Assembly: GCA_019054805.1 (NCBI GenBank) | Contig: JAHQIY010000016.1 | Location: 620,001-684,000, forward strand | Reading direction: 5' to 3' | Length of the DNA: 64,000 nt | DNA from: Brachionus manjavacas | Taxonomy: Eukaryota; Rotifera; Eurotatoria; Ploima; Brachionidae | Shown here: in pieces, positions 20,129 to 32,522 of the stretch | Position numbering within the stretch: position 1 is the first letter of the stretch | How the letters are laid out: every line of letters begins with the position of its first letter | Position numbers and translations under genes: made by a program | Notes under the pieces: generated by a model | The model's input: the letters and a program-made list of their open reading frames with translations, nothing else | What the model was told of the DNA's origin: nothing | Database searches by the model: none

Positions 20129-22582
20129 CTAAATTTCAAATATATTACATTGAGTCAAATTGTAAAAAACATTAGTATTACATTTAAATACGTCAGTAAA
20201 CTCAGGTATTAGACTTACTTGTAATGATCTAAATTCATGTATTACATGAAATTGCTCAAATTGATGAATACTATTTAAGTGTCTTTTTCGGCAATAAGAT
20301 TGAGCGTATCGCATAAAAAACAACTGCTCGGGTGAGTATCCAATACCGGGCAGCATTACATTAGACATGTAGGCCTTCTGAGCGCTCTCTTGCAAAAAAG
20401 TCTTCAACGAAACAAGTACACCGAAGGTGTCTGATATTTGCTCTGATATAGACTCGCCAGCTTCGATTTCATATCCATAATTCATCTTTACATACTTGAC
20501 ATAATTTTTTCGCAAGCACTCAAGTTTTCCAATGTAGAAGTCGCGTGTTTCCTGTTTTGCCTTAAATAATTCTTCATCTATTAGGTGAAACAATTCATGG
20601 GCAAGAAACGAGCCTATAGTTGCATAATTTAGATAAATCGGATTGTTAATATTGAATATAGGCTCTATGAGGACTCCAGCAGGCATCAAAAGTGTATTGT
20701 GCTCTTTAAAATACATCAGATTAGCCTCAAATATGTCTATCATATACTGCTTATTTCTTAATCTTGATGTCTGCTCTACGCCGACCAGATCAAACTCTTT
20801 TGAATAAGAGAACTCATTTAAAATAAGCTTGTTGATAACATAACTAGATGTCAAATTATAGCTAATTTCTAACCTATTGCTTCTTTTTTTGTCAAATATA
20901 TTGTCTGAAAATACCATTTTGTGCTCCATTTTGCCCAGATTTTGCTTAACTGTATTTTTTGTATCATCATCAATCCATTTTTGTTTCCAAACCACATCTA
21001 TGGTGCTGTTGATCAGCTTTCTGAGCATCAAATAAGTGTGATTTTTTATCATTTTGTCGAATTTTCGTGTCAAAAAGAGACTTTGCAGTTCTCGTTGTTC
21101 ATCAGTGTCCGGTATGGAGAATACATAAAGCATTGAAAAGGCGCAGCTTTGCTCCCGGTCTATCTTATAGATCATTTCGAAGTTGTCGACCGGGTTTATT
21201 CTGGACACATGTTTATCATATTCAAAAAAAGAATGGTAATATCTTATGGGCAAAACTAGGTTTATGTGAGGGGTGGAAAACAGGCCTGACGGCTTGATCA
21301 AAGAGTAAAGAGTGTGAAAATAGATTAGGTTGGAGAAAGCACGTTGAAATTTTAGCTTTGGATAATTTAAGCTATTCATAGATAAGAATAGGTCTTTTAG
21401 ATAAGCCAGAGCCTGAGAAGAAACGACCACTTGGGTGTTTGGGTCCAGTTTGGTCGAAGTTTTCCTGTTCAGCAAGCTTACAAAGCCTTTGAAATTAAAC
21501 AAAGTCTCATTCGAGTTTATGTAAGAGTCGATTTCGCTCACTGTCTTGACTAAAGTGGTTCTTGGACTCCTGACACCACATCTGTACAAATCGCTTCTGA
21601 TAAAATAGACCTTATGGGCCAGCTCGATCATTTCATCCATTTGTTTGCCAAAATCTTCTTCACTTAGTTTATATTCACTTTTTTCATGAAAATATTGGAC
21701 TATGCTTTGAAAAAACTTTTTAAACTGAGCCTTAGCAGTGGTAGTGTTGGGAAAAAATCTCTGCAATCGACAGTAATCTTCGGGAAATAATATTTTCATC
21801 AAGATTTTTGTGTGATTGAAATCATCGCTAAGGAAGCGAAAAAATATTGGCACACGCAGCAAAGTCAAAGTGGCTAAATGATCTTCCATACTGAACAAAG
21901 AGTCTGTTGAATATTCAGATGTTTGATTTTTTGCATTTACCAAAGGCCAAGTACCGATCTTGGTCGACATATAATCCAGAAATTCCTTGTCTGATTGCTC
22001 CTCTATTCGAAATTCATTTGTGCATGATTGATAATAAATCTTTAGATTTTTTTTTATTACTGAATCAGTGTGATCAATTGGCTTTTTGACAAGGTCTGAC
22101 AAGTCTTTTAGCATTTTTTCGTAGGCCATTGTGAAATGATCTTTTTCCTCAGGTCTTTCGTTCAACCATGTACCACATGCAAATTGGTAAAAATTCTCAC
22201 AAGGCTTAATCGATTGATTTAGATTGTTGAGCATAAAATTGGCTGCTTTGTAGCAAGCAGTGGTTTTACACTCAGCTTTGGACTCAGTTGAAGCAAAAAA
22301 TCTTGAATTTGGAAGCTGACGGTTGGCAATATCTTGTTTGGCTGCAATTTTGTCCAATTTGGCTTTGGTTTGAGTCAAATTATAAAAAGTATGAATCAAA
22401 AGTGCTAGCAAAACAATGCAAATAATAGCGCTAATTATAATCAATTTTTTGAACAGTTTAGAAGATTTTTTGTCATTTTGGTTTTTTTGATTGTTCAACA
22501 TTGCCACTTGTTGGTCATAGTCATTATTGCTTTGACTTGACCGTAGAATAACGTCTGTCGATACATTTTTAGTCATTTCCAT
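20129..22582 (-). CDS. M13-family (neprilysin/ECE-like) membrane peptidase, atypical active site
   Basis: An intronless 817-residue type II membrane protein: short cytoplasmic N-terminus, membrane helix at about 46-66, then a large ectodomain. Residues about 120-145 (NQSIKPCENFYQFACGTW) are the M13 N-terminal signature. The zinc motif HExxH is present as HELFH at 662-666 (20585-20599) in the context FLAHELFHLIDEE, and the third zinc ligand is probably Glu710 in GESISE. Several usually conserved positions differ. The family's GENIAD is GESISE (Asp to Glu), the NAFY substrate-binding motif reads NLMY, the FRV-type arginine near the C-terminus is replaced (FHVIH at about 778), and the terminal CxxW becomes CNIFEI. 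M13 enzymes cleave extracellular peptides. Altered or lost activity is inference. Family assignment is secure, subfamily is not. Confidence 0.92.
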   Translation of the reverse strand: MEMTKNVSTDVILRSSQSNNDYDQQVAMLNNQKNQNDKKSSKLFKKLIIISAIICIVLLALLIHTFYNLTQTKAKLDKIAAKQDIANRQLPNSRFFASTESKAECKTTACYKAANFMLNNLNQSIKPCENFYQFACGTWLNERPEEKDHFTMAYEKMLKDLSDLVKKPIDHTDSVIKKNLKIYYQSCTNEFRIEEQSDKEFLDYMSTKIGTWPLVNAKNQTSEYSTDSLFSMEDHLATLTLLRVPIFFRFLSDDFNHTKILMKILFPEDYCRLQRFFPNTTTAKAQFKKFFQSIVQYFHEKSEYKLSEEDFGKQMDEMIELAHKVYFIRSDLYRCGVRSPRTTLVKTVSEIDSYINSNETLFNFKGFVSLLNRKTSTKLDPNTQVVVSSQALAYLKDLFLSMNSLNYPKLKFQRAFSNLIYFHTLYSLIKPSGLFSTPHINLVLPIRYYHSFFEYDKHVSRINPVDNFEMIYKIDREQSCAFSMLYVFSIPDTDEQRELQSLFLTRKFDKMIKNHTYLMLRKLINSTIDVVWKQKWIDDDTKNTVKQNLGKMEHKMVFSDNIFDKKRSNRLEISYNLTSSYVINKLILNEFSYSKEFDLVGVEQTSRLRNKQYMIDIFEANLMYFKEHNTLLMPAGVLIEPIFNINNPIYLNYATIGSFLAHELFHLIDEELFKAKQETRDFYIGKLECLRKNYVKYVKMNYGYEIEAGESISEQISDTFGVLVSLKTFLQESAQKAYMSNVMLPGIGYSPEQLFFMRYAQSYCRKRHLNSIHQFEQFHVIHEFRSLQVSLIPEFTDVFKCNTNVFYNLTQCNIFEI

Positions 22583-23947
22583 TCTCAGATAATTCTAAAT
22601 TTAAAAAAAAATGCTCTTTTTATTTATAAAAAGTGTAGAAACAGCAGAGCTTCTGCTGCTTATCAATAAGGCATGGGAGATTTATGGTTTTTTTTGTAGA
22701 AATGCTAAAAATGTAATTAGCATTGATATAGTGAATCGATTTAATTCTATTTTTGTTTATCTATATTTAATAAATTTTTTCAAGAGCTAATTTTTTCACT
22801 AGTAAATAAGATAAAACTGGTAATTATTGGTAAAAATTAAAAATTTGACGGCATGCACCTTTTTAATCCCTGGATTTTTTATATTGTTATTTATTAATCT
22901 ATAATAGCAAAACTTTAAAAATTCAATTCATCGGCTATATTAATGTGAAGCTTAATAGATAAGCTTTAATTTAAAACTCATAGAATCAAATAAAAAATAG
23001 ATTCAATTATACAATATAACACAATAATTTGACTTTTGAAAATTACATTTTTTTTCTCAATAATAAAAAATAAAAGATAAAAAAAAAGATGCTTTTAAGA
23101 ATATGCTCTTTTTACACATGTATTTAATCCTATTTTATTAATTAGTTGATGATATTTTTTCATTTAACATTAAATTTAATACTAAAATGCGTAGGTTAAC
23201 AAAAATTTAAAGCAAAGCTTTGCTGAACATTAAAGTGTCAATTAATTTTTGTGAATTTTATTAAAACCCAAATTAAATTTTAAAAAATAGTAACTATCCT
23301 TAAAAATTATGAAAAAACGTCATTACAAAAAGGTTTCATTTTTTATTGATTAATTTCCCGGTGGCAAATGTAATTCTGACATTGTCTTAAAAATTAAAAA
23401 TTGATCGTAAAATTAAAACTGAACTTTAACTAATCTAAATTTTTTTTTCAAATTTGCTAAAAAATATGATTCAAATAAAATAAACCATATGCCGAGATTA
23501 GGCATCTGCATTTCAATTTAATTAAAACAGAACCCGACGCAGAAGATATCCTTGATTTAAACCTTGAATTAATCAGCCAAGGATATTGACTAAATAAACC
23601 CCTGTCTTAATTATTTTGATCAGCTTTTTAATGGCATCCAACTATTTAATTAAAATATCTCAAGATCAAAACTTTACAATAAACAATCAAAAATCAAGGA
23701 AGTTATATAAACTGTTTAAATATTAACTCAAATTTTGTTAATTGAAATTTTCAAGAATATTTCTGGTTTTCATAAATTAGAAAATTTTATTTTATTTTTA
23801 TCAAGGATTTTATTTACGTTTAAATAAATTAATCATAAAAAAATATAAAACGAAAACAATTTATAATCAATTACTAATGAATTAAAAGCTCTTTGTCGAG
23901 TATTAAAGGTAAACAACATAGAACATAAATAAATAAAATTTTCAAAT
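22583..23947. other. Intergenic AT-rich stretch
   Basis: This lies between the 5' end of the M13 gene and the 3' end of the receptor kinase gene, both on the minus strand. It is low-complexity AT sequence, and I see no gene or clear repeat. Confidence 0.6.
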
Positions 23948-25804
23948 TCAATTAATCAATGATTTGTTTTCTGTATTCAAACTGCTCTCCGGGGTCTCAC
24001 TAAATACATCACTAAAACCTTCGTCAAATTCACTGCAATTTGATCGTTTTATAAATGATGCAATTGAGCATATTTTAAAATTTGAACTATCATTTAAATA
24101 AGTATCATCAAATATTGGTATCACATTTTTGCTTTGATTCAAATAATCTGATTTGCGGTAGATTTTGTTCAAGTCATTTAATATTTTGCCAAATGTTGGT
24201 CTTTTTCCAGCACAACTCTGCCAACAGTTAATCATTAAATTACTCCTTAGGGAAAGAAAATTAATTTTCATTCTAATTAACTAATTTTAAAAATACATTT
24301 CGGCTGGACATTTTTGAGGTATCTGAAGCTTTCCTCCGGATTTGACGTAGTCTATCACTTGAATGTTTTGCATGCCAAAGTACGGTTGAAAGCCAAGAGT
24401 CAGTACTTCCCATACAATCACGCCGAACGCCCACACGTCCGACTTAGACGAATAAACACCTTCACAAATCGACTCAGGGCTCATCCATCTAATCGGAAGC
24501 AATTTATTAATGTTATTTACTTGTTTGTAATAATCTTTGACTGGAGCAGAATAGAGTTCGTGGGCCATGCCAAAATCGCCCAACTTTACTATTAGGTTTT
24601 CTGTTTCCCATTTTTCTTCAATGTGAACCAAGCAGTTTCGAGCTGCTAGATCTCTTAAAAAAAAAGAAAAATTTTTTAAATTTTTTTGTTAATTTAATAA
24701 TTCGATTGATTAAAAAGACTCTTAATTTTAAAATTATCAAACCTGTGTATGAATCCTTTGCTTTCCAAATAAGCACAAGCATTTGAAATATCAGTGAAAA
24801 TCTTGATTGCTTTTTTGTATTCAAGATTCTTAAACAAATTATAATTAATAAAATTATTTGATTTTTTTAATTTGATCATACTTTTTTGGTTTTTCGGCAT
24901 AATCTCAAATAAGAGAGCAAGTCTCCATTATTCATTAGCTCAGTTATTATAAATTTCACTTCGATTTCATTGAATTGATTTTTAGAAGGACAAATTCCGT
25001 AGAATTTAAGCAAATTAGGGTGATTAAACGAATTCAAGGCAAGAGCTTCTTTTATCAGATCAAGCTTTTCGTCAGAATAGACACTTTCTCTTAATTTCTG
25101 TCAAAATATTACAAAAAAAAGTATTATTTAGAATTTTAATAATAAAATAATAAATATTTTGATTCCAAATAAATTTTTTCGATAAAAAATAATAGCACTT
25201 AATTTTTATAATTATTTTTAAATGGAGCAAAATGATTTAAAGAAAATTAAAAAAAAACAACATCCTTTTTAATAAAAAATTTCATTTAATTATTTTAAAA
25301 AAATATTAATTTTTGTAAAATTTCACCAGAGATTAATTTTTTAATTTGGATATATTTATCCTGAAAAAGAAAAAATTTTTACTGTTTTTAAATTCAATTA
25401 TCTAAAATACTTCAACAGAATAATTAAATTGAATTTAAAAAGAATATTTCTGAAATGTCAAAAATATAAATTCTGGTTATGGATAAATTGCCAAGCCAAA
25501 GTCCGACATAGACATGTTATAATTTCTTTATGAAAATAAAATTATAAATAAACTCATGAACGGATAAAAAAGAATCATTTTGTCAGAATAAAAAAAAATA
25601 AATGCTTATTGAAAGATGTCCGGAGAAATTCATGGAATTAATTTTAAAAATATTTTTACCTTTATTGCTACTGATGTTTTCAATTCATTTATTTTCAAAA
25701 GTCCTTCAAAAACTTGACCAAATGCTCCTTTTCCTATAAGTCTAATAAGCTCGAGATCTTTTTCGTCTATTTTAGGAAGTTTTACAAGCTCTTTTTTAAT
25801 CTCT
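23948..25804 (-). CDS. Tyrosine kinase domain exons of the ROS1-like receptor
   Basis: Five exons. Exon 25660-25804 has the Gly loop GKGAFGQVFEG and beta-3 VAIK. Exon 24882-25097 has the alpha-C glutamate in LIKEALALNSFNHPNLLKFY, then the hinge FIITELMNNGDLLSYL. Exon 24743-24828 ends in FIH plus two bases, and splicing in phase 2 to 24653 rebuilds HRDLAARN. Exon 24297-24653 has GDFGMA, an activation loop with three tyrosines (YSAPVKDYY), LPIRWMSPES and SDVWAFGVIVWEVLTLG, then QPYFGMQNIQVIDYVKSGG. Splicing over a 51-bp intron (24246-24296) gives AEM+SNLMINCWQ, and RPTFGKI ends the domain. All catalytic motifs are intact, so it should be active. The NLM..CW and GG-L-P-CP spacing resembles ROS1/Sev. 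Confidence 0.93.
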
Positions 25805-28800
25805 CTTGAAAAAAAGAAAAAAAAATTAAAATTTAGCAATCAATATTTAAAAAAATACTTTTTTTTTATTGCAAATGAATAAAGCAAATTTGGATTCATG
25901 TTTTCCAAAAATTTGTTCTTTTCATAATCAAAACCATTTTTTGATTTCAAATTCATGAAAAGAAAATTTTTTGTTTGCTTAAAATAATCTAAATAACAAA
26001 GTAATTTTATTCAAAACACAATTTAAAAAATTAAAGTATTGTTACTTGTAAGATAAAATAAAACCAGTGCAATTAGAGTGACAAAACTTCCGACACCGAT
26101 TAGGACAAAACTGTAATAGGATCTGGGAGATTTTTTTGTTGTAAAGTTAGTGATGTTCGAGCTCAAAATGTGCAAATTCGGCTCGAAACGAATCGAGTTG
26201 GAGTTTAAAAAATAAGTTTCCAAATCTATCCTAATCGAATAGTTTGTGAATGAACTCAAGTTTTTAATAAGAATTTTAATATTCAAGGCTTCATCATTCA
26301 CTATTTTTACTTGTTCATCTGATATTAAAACTTCAGTTTTCTCTTCCCAAGTCTAATTAACAAAAAATATAAAAATAAAAAAAACGTAAAAAAACAAATT
26401 AAGAGAAAATTTTATTTTAATAAATACATCAGAGTTTTCCTGTTTGACAAAAAGCCTGAACAAATGGCACGCATTTTCAACTTTCTTGGTGTAATAGTTA
26501 ACATTTTCCTCTTCAAGTACTAGCTTACAATAAAGGTAAATGCTTATGTAAATTTTGTCTGATGAAATCAGTAGTATTTCAGAATGTGGTCGTTTCAATG
26601 TGTTGAACTTAATCAAGTTAGATAAACTTGACACTTGATTCGGCATCGGTTCAGACATAATCTGTAAAAAAATAGGTATAAGGTAAAAAAAAAATTTTAT
26701 CCAAGACTCACTCGTAAATGATAAACACTATTTTCATTTAAGCTCTCAATTTTGAATAATATCTGATTTAACTTTGGCTCTGTTTTAGATACGGAATAAT
26801 AAACGTCGTTGCTAGAGGATATAATTTTTACTTTTGTTTTACCACTATCTTGTAATTATAAAAGTAATATTTAATTTATAAAGAATTTATCATTCAGCTG
26901 AAAGGAAGGACCAGGTCTCCATTCCAACCATCTGAACTATCTTTATTTATTAAAATAAATAGTTTTTAATCAAAAAACTTATATTACTAAAAATACCGTC
27001 TTGTTCTTGATAACAGGCAATTTCATTAATTTCATTAAGGTCATATCATTTTTATTAATTTATAGTTTTGATTTTACAACTAATTATAATTCTAGAATTC
27101 AAATATCATTAGAATCTATTTGAAGAAGAATTATTTTTGAAGGATGACTGATGAAATTTAGACTTAAATTCTTAAAATATGCCAAAAAACAGTAGTAGCT
27201 ATGTTGTGAAAATCAAAATATAATTTAATTATGCAAATTTACGTAATTTCCCGTTAATAAGATCTAAAACTACATAATTTTGCGTATTGTTTTTTAATTT
27301 AAGTAATTAACCATTTTTTCTGAAAGATAAAAATATAGATAAAGCCTATATTTTTACGGAAATTAATCAACAACACATAAGTGTCGTTTTTAGCAAAGAT
27401 CGATTTACGCTTCTTTTAAAAAATTCCTATTAAAATTAGAAAAATTTAAACGTTGAAATATTTTAGATTTTCAAATGAATTTTTTGAAGTTTTATACAAA
27501 ATCTTTATAAATCAAATTAAGTTTTTAAATACAGAATGTTTGAATATACAAAATTTTATTCATTGATCACCAAGCTTTTTATCAGTTTTGTGTAAAAATA
27601 TCCAAATCTTTTATTTCCATGTAGTGTTTTTGATATTGGCTCTATAAAATTCACACTATTTCTTAAATTATATCTTCAATTTAAAAAAAATTAGATTTTG
27701 ATCATTTTTTTGTGTCTTTTAGAAACACGAAAATTACACAAAAAAGAAATTACAGAGTCTCAGTTATTTAATGACGTAATGACTATCGGAATGAAAAGAT
27801 AAATATTTTATTTAAATAATTTTTTTGTTTGAATATTGAACTCACAGTCTTTTTTTTGAATAGAAACTTATAATGGGTTGCAAATTATAGAAGATATTGT
27901 TATCGAATTTTTAAATGAGAGATAGGTTTGAAAAATCATTCTTGCAAATTGCTTTATTCTAAACATGGAATTTACATCATCAATCATTTGACTCCTTCTA
28001 AAGGTGGCTTTATTCTCCTATACCACAGACATATAAAATTCAATCTCTTTAATCATTTGCCCTCTTGGCTGCGTTCGAATAAGAAGGAAACTGAATCGAT
28101 TAATTAAAAGAAAGGTTTTTTGTTTTTTCTTTTAATTATTTCTTACCAATTTATAAATAAAACATTTTATTTTCTAAAAATTTTATTTAAACTGTATTCC
28201 GATTTCTTTTATTTGGAATAAAGTTTGGGTCAACTATCTCCATTTACTCATTCGAGCTCTAAATACTTCTTTTTTAGATTTCACGCTTATAGTTTTAGAA
28301 TACTAAAGATTAAATTGAGAAAAATAAGGAAACAGCCTAAAATTAAGAAAAAAAATTCAAATTATTTATTCAAAATTAGTTTTCCATGGTCACTTTGTAA
28401 TACTATTTTCTGTAAACAAGATCGCTATTATTGTTTTTTTTATCTTTTTTTTTAAGCAAATTATGTAGATTAAAGCAATAAAAGTTATTTTTTTAATTTT
28501 TTACATGAAATTTCGTTATTTTACTAAAATGTATGTAACTAATCACTACTGTTGACGAATTGATTTTTTTTACAGCATTAGAACCTTACTATGTAGTTAA
28601 AAGTGATAATATTTTACTTACCAACTTCAGTCAAAAGGTATTTCAATTGACTTTTTAGATTAATACTTTGACTCAAAAGACATATGATAACTTCTTTAGA
28701 TGAAACATGTTCGAACCAGTTTTTAGCATATAAGACCGGGTTAGGATCGACTAGAACTTTTTGATAATTTGGCAAAGTGAAATTTTTTCCAATTCTCAAT

Positions 28801-30189
28801 TCAAATCTGTTACTCAGAACAAATGTTCCCAAATTAAGTGCCTTGTTATCAAATGGAGTTTGAATAAAGACATTCAGCATGTAAAATAAGCCAGGTTCAA
28901 GATCAATCTCGATTCTTGATTCTATTGATTCTTTTGATCTTATATTTTGGTAATCTTTTATTCCATTAATTTGTGCCAAATATTTTATACTTCCATAATA
29001 TACACTATATTTATACATGAGTTCATAACGAGAGCATTCATCCACAAGTTGTTCCATAAACTCCTTATAGTAATTAATCCTCATCTTATAGCTTTGTATA
29101 TTATTTTTTTTTACCAAAGCAATGCCAAATTGCTCCAAAGACGAAGTTAGTTTTAAATTGTTAACACAATTGGTACTTGTTAATGTGTATTCATAATTTA
29201 TCTCTTTTTTCCATTTTGGAAGAGAGCAAATTTGCAAGCATTCTCTAAATTGCTTGCCATGATCCTCAAAATTGGATATTTTATTTTCAAAAATAATAGA
29301 ATTTTTGTCAATTTTTTCAGCGCAATGCTGACTTTGGTAGTAATTAGAAACTTGAATAAACTTTTTTTTGATTGATAAGTATTTAAAAGGTGCACAAGTG
29401 CACTGATGCTTAAAAATTAAGCACTGAAAATATCTAGAATTGGATCTGATAAAATAAGTCTGGATCGACTCGTAGCCACTTATTACCGATGAAGTGAGAA
29501 CAAAGTCAAAAGATCCATACTTTGAGTCAGCACAATACGCACTGTCCATGTAGAAATTCTCGCTTTTTCCCAAATCGATATAGGACGCTTGATTTTTATA
29601 GCTTTTTAGTAGATCATCAGTAATATTAGGATAATGGGTGTTTACAGCATATATATAGTTATTAATTACATACGTAAGCGTGGCATGAAAGGGATCAGAT
29701 GTAAGGAAAAAAATGGCATTTTTCGAAGAAGTAAATGATGCAACTTCAATAATTGTTTTAAAATTTAGATCAATTTCATACACTCGATTTAAATTTTCTT
29801 TTATGCACAAAGTCATTATGTACACTCGTCCAAAGCTCCACTTGGTCTCTACTAAAACTATAGTCTCTGCAAATTCCTGGTGTTAAACAAAAATGGTTTA
29901 AATAAAGCATTTATTTATATTTATTTACCTTTATTAAGTTTTCTTTCATTACAGTTGATTTTTCAATGACTAAATGAACAAGTCGGGTTTTGTTTTTGAC
30001 GGCAATGACTCTCTTGAGCAGATCCGCATTTTGCTCATTGTAATACACTTGGTCAAGCATGGAGTCATAGCTAAAGTTCATCAGACTCCGGCATCTTGAA
30101 CTTTCCATGTCAAAGCTTTTTATGGTATAATTGTATTCAAAAGTTGGAACAAACGCGATTGAGAGAGTAATCAGGATTTTGAATAGCAT
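23948..30189 (-). CDS. ROS1/Sevenless-like receptor tyrosine kinase
   Basis: Resolved exons, 5' to 3': 29929-30189, 28622-29876, then a gap I could not resolve (26.85-28.62 kb), 26712-26848, 26428-26661, 26046-26352, 25859-25988, 25660-25804, 24882-25097, 24743-24828, 24297-24653, 23948-24245. From 26848 onward all splice phases agree. The ATG at 30189 starts a hydrophobic signal peptide (MLFKILITLSIAFV). The first two exons (about 500 residues) give a Tyr- and Cys-containing ectodomain consistent with the beta-propeller part of ROS1. Exons 26712-26352 look like fibronectin type III sequence. The membrane helix (YYSFVLIGVGSFVTLIALVL) is in exon 26046-26352, followed by a juxtamembrane exon and the kinase. 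The C-tail is short (about 60 residues). ROS1/Sev over ALK/LTK rests on the kinase C-lobe. Ligand and pathway cannot be read here. Confidence 0.85.
26849..28621 (-). other. Unresolved intron/exon region of the receptor ectodomain
   Basis: At least one exon should lie here. A candidate with a good donor (DLNEINEIACYQEQD then GGTATTT, about 27003-27048) has an upstream in-frame stop and no usable acceptor that I could find. A second unusual stretch at about 27960-28110 is less AT-rich and open on the minus strand (FLFERSQEGK, ICLWYRRIKPPLEG). I cannot decide whether it is exon or repeat. Confidence 0.4.
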
Positions 30190-31159
30190 CTCGTATTGTT
30201 CATGTTCTTTGGTTTTTTTGAAGTTGATTCGAAAGATGAAAATTCCTATTTATTCGAGTTATTAAGATATATCTGTTCGAAGAAAAAAATTTGATTATAT
30301 TCAGATATAATTGAGTTTTATAGCTATTTAAAAATTCTGGCTAATTATATAATTGGAAATTAGATTGAATTAGAAAAATTCTTCATAAAAACAGTAAATA
30401 TTATTGTTTAAAATTAAGAAAATCGAAAACAATGAGCCAAATTTTATTTAAAAAAATAAAAAAAAATATTTACTTTTGGAATTAAGTTTTAAACAAATTA
30501 GTAATTATTGGTATGTAGATGGAAAAAATTGGTGGTTGTGTGCTATCATCAATGTTTTAATTCGAGCGTAAAATAATCAAACATAGAAAAATCAATACAT
30601 CAATTTTTCAAAAAGGTATTTTAATTTATCAATCCGCATCCATTTCTTGATATGATGAGCCAGCTCTGCACATTTGATCAATTGAGTTGTTAATTTGGGA
30701 TTTTGGATTCAAGATTAAATTTAATCTAAATACTTTTTGGTAATATTTACAAGTACATGTGGCTTTAGTGTAATTTTCAATCATACTTTTAACGGATCAC
30801 TGATTTTTAGATAAAATTTATTAAAATTTAAAAAGCACACTTCTGTTTTTTTATTAATTATTCGGGTAATTTAGCTTGATCACGAGTTTAAATAAAGTGA
30901 AGATGATTTAGTAGTTTTTACTAAAATTTTCTTAATTTATGCTATGTTTTTTACTAGTCCAATAAACTTTTATTTTTTTTAAAACTTTTTAGAGAAACAA
31001 TAAAAATTTAAAAGTTTATTAATTTTAAAAACTAGTTACAAATTTTTGAATTGACAATTTACAATCAACTTAACTTTGCTCAAATTCTATTCTTGTCAGT
31101 TTAAAAAACATAATTAAAGTAACAAATACCTTTACAATTTTTTTCAAGTTATCCACGTT
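30190..31159. other. Intergenic AT-rich stretch upstream of the receptor kinase gene
   Basis: This would contain the receptor gene's promoter. No core promoter motif stands out from the AT background, and I see nothing else. Confidence 0.5.
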
Positions 31160-31249
31160 TTTGGTTATTTTAAAGTTTGGTACTAAAATGCACCACAAAA
31201 ATGTTATTCTAAATTGTTTTCATTTTCTGCAAAATCTTTTAATAAATTT

Positions 31250-31840
31250 TCAAGATTATGAAATTTTTTTAGAACAAAATTCACTTCATATCCAGGAGCA
31301 ATCTGGATTTAGGAAACACCAGCGAACATCGGATGATCTCTTATTTTTATTTCAAAAAATTGTGGAGCTATTTAATAGAAAAAGAAGATTTTTTTGCCTG
31401 TTTTTTTTATATTTCCAAAGCCTTTGATAGGTTTTGGCATGAAGGTTTACTTTATAAATTGATTTGAATGAATCCGCCTCATTACTTGGCTAACTGGATT
31501 ATATCCTTTTTAGACTCTAGAACATTTAAGGTAAAAGTGAATGACCACCTGAGCGAAGAGTATTAAATGGAAAATGAAGATATAAGTTGAAAAGTCGTAT
31601 TCAGTAGTCTTTTCTAAGCACAAAAAAGAGAGTGATAGTCTTTACTTAAAAATTAATGGAAATAGAATAGTGAGCCAAAAAGAAATCAAGTTTCTTGGTA
31701 TTAAATTTGATTCTAAGTTAAATTTTAATAAACTGGTAGACGAAATTAAAGAACGTTGCAACAAAAGGCTAAATATTATTAAGATACTGTCAAACAAAAT
31801 GGGGTCATAATCAAAATACACTAGTAAACATGTGTCACAT
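31250..31840 (+). pseudogene. Non-LTR retrotransposon relic, reverse transcriptase with core deleted
   Basis: The conceptual product begins LHIQEQSGFRKHQRTSDDLL. After a frameshift it continues ISKAFDRFWHEGLLYKL and LANWIISFLDSRTFKV (RT fingers and palm of LINE type). It then jumps to LKINGNRIVSQKEIKFLGI and KERCNKRLNIIKIL (RT thumb). The part expected between, including the YADD catalytic motif, is missing, and stops interrupt the frame. The GC-richer sequence to about 32110, with a GAGCATCTATTTATGCTCC hairpin, may be its 3' untranslated part. This copy is dead. Confidence 0.8.
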
Positions 31841-32463
31841 GTAACAATAAATATTTGTCTTTTTAACTTTCTTAACATTTTATTTTAGCTTGTTTACTTA
31901 ATTTTTGATTTTTATTTTATTGCAACATTCTGTATAGTGTGATATAGTTTAGTTGACTCTCAATTTTATTTCATATATTTTTAATTTTAAGTCAACTTTT
32001 TCTTTATTATTTTTAAAGAAGGTTATGAAGTTTAATATTTACATTTGTACCCTTGGGCCCGTCTATCCGATCTTGTCGTAAGACGCATTGGAGCATCTAT
32101 TTATGCTCCTTGTTAACTAAAACGCTCATGGTTAAGTTAATCAACTTTCCAGTGATATCGACAAAGATGTCGCTATATCACATGAAAAAAGACTTTTCAG
32201 AAGATATTTTTATCTTCCATTTGAAAAGCCATTTTCAAATTCGTCTAAGTATTATCTTATTCTCGAGATTTCCTTTTTGAAATTGAAGAATGTGACCAAG
32301 TCGTCAGCAAATAGAAAATAAATAGTTTTTTAAAAATCTGTATAAATTAAAAAGTTCCTTCAGAATAAAATTAAAAAAAAATAATAAAATTAAAATTAAA
32401 ATAATAAATCAAATTAAAGTTTATAAAATAAGAAAAAAAAATGAAAAGAAGGTAAAGAAGACA

Positions 32464-32522
32464 TATATTTTTATTATTATTTATTGATTTAAGCCTCATA
32501 GGCAAAATAAAAATTACAAAAA
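32464..32522 (-). repeat. LINE-type 3' tail remnant
   Basis: On the minus strand a small hairpin (GCCTATGAGGC) is followed by a (AATA)/(AAT)n-like tract. This is the usual form of a LINE 3' end. No coding part remains. The surrounding 31841-33497 is otherwise AT-rich, with only a weak minus-strand open stretch at 33272-33460 (TMAKKGYFYAPDSIKKLISF) that I do not recognise. Confidence 0.45.
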
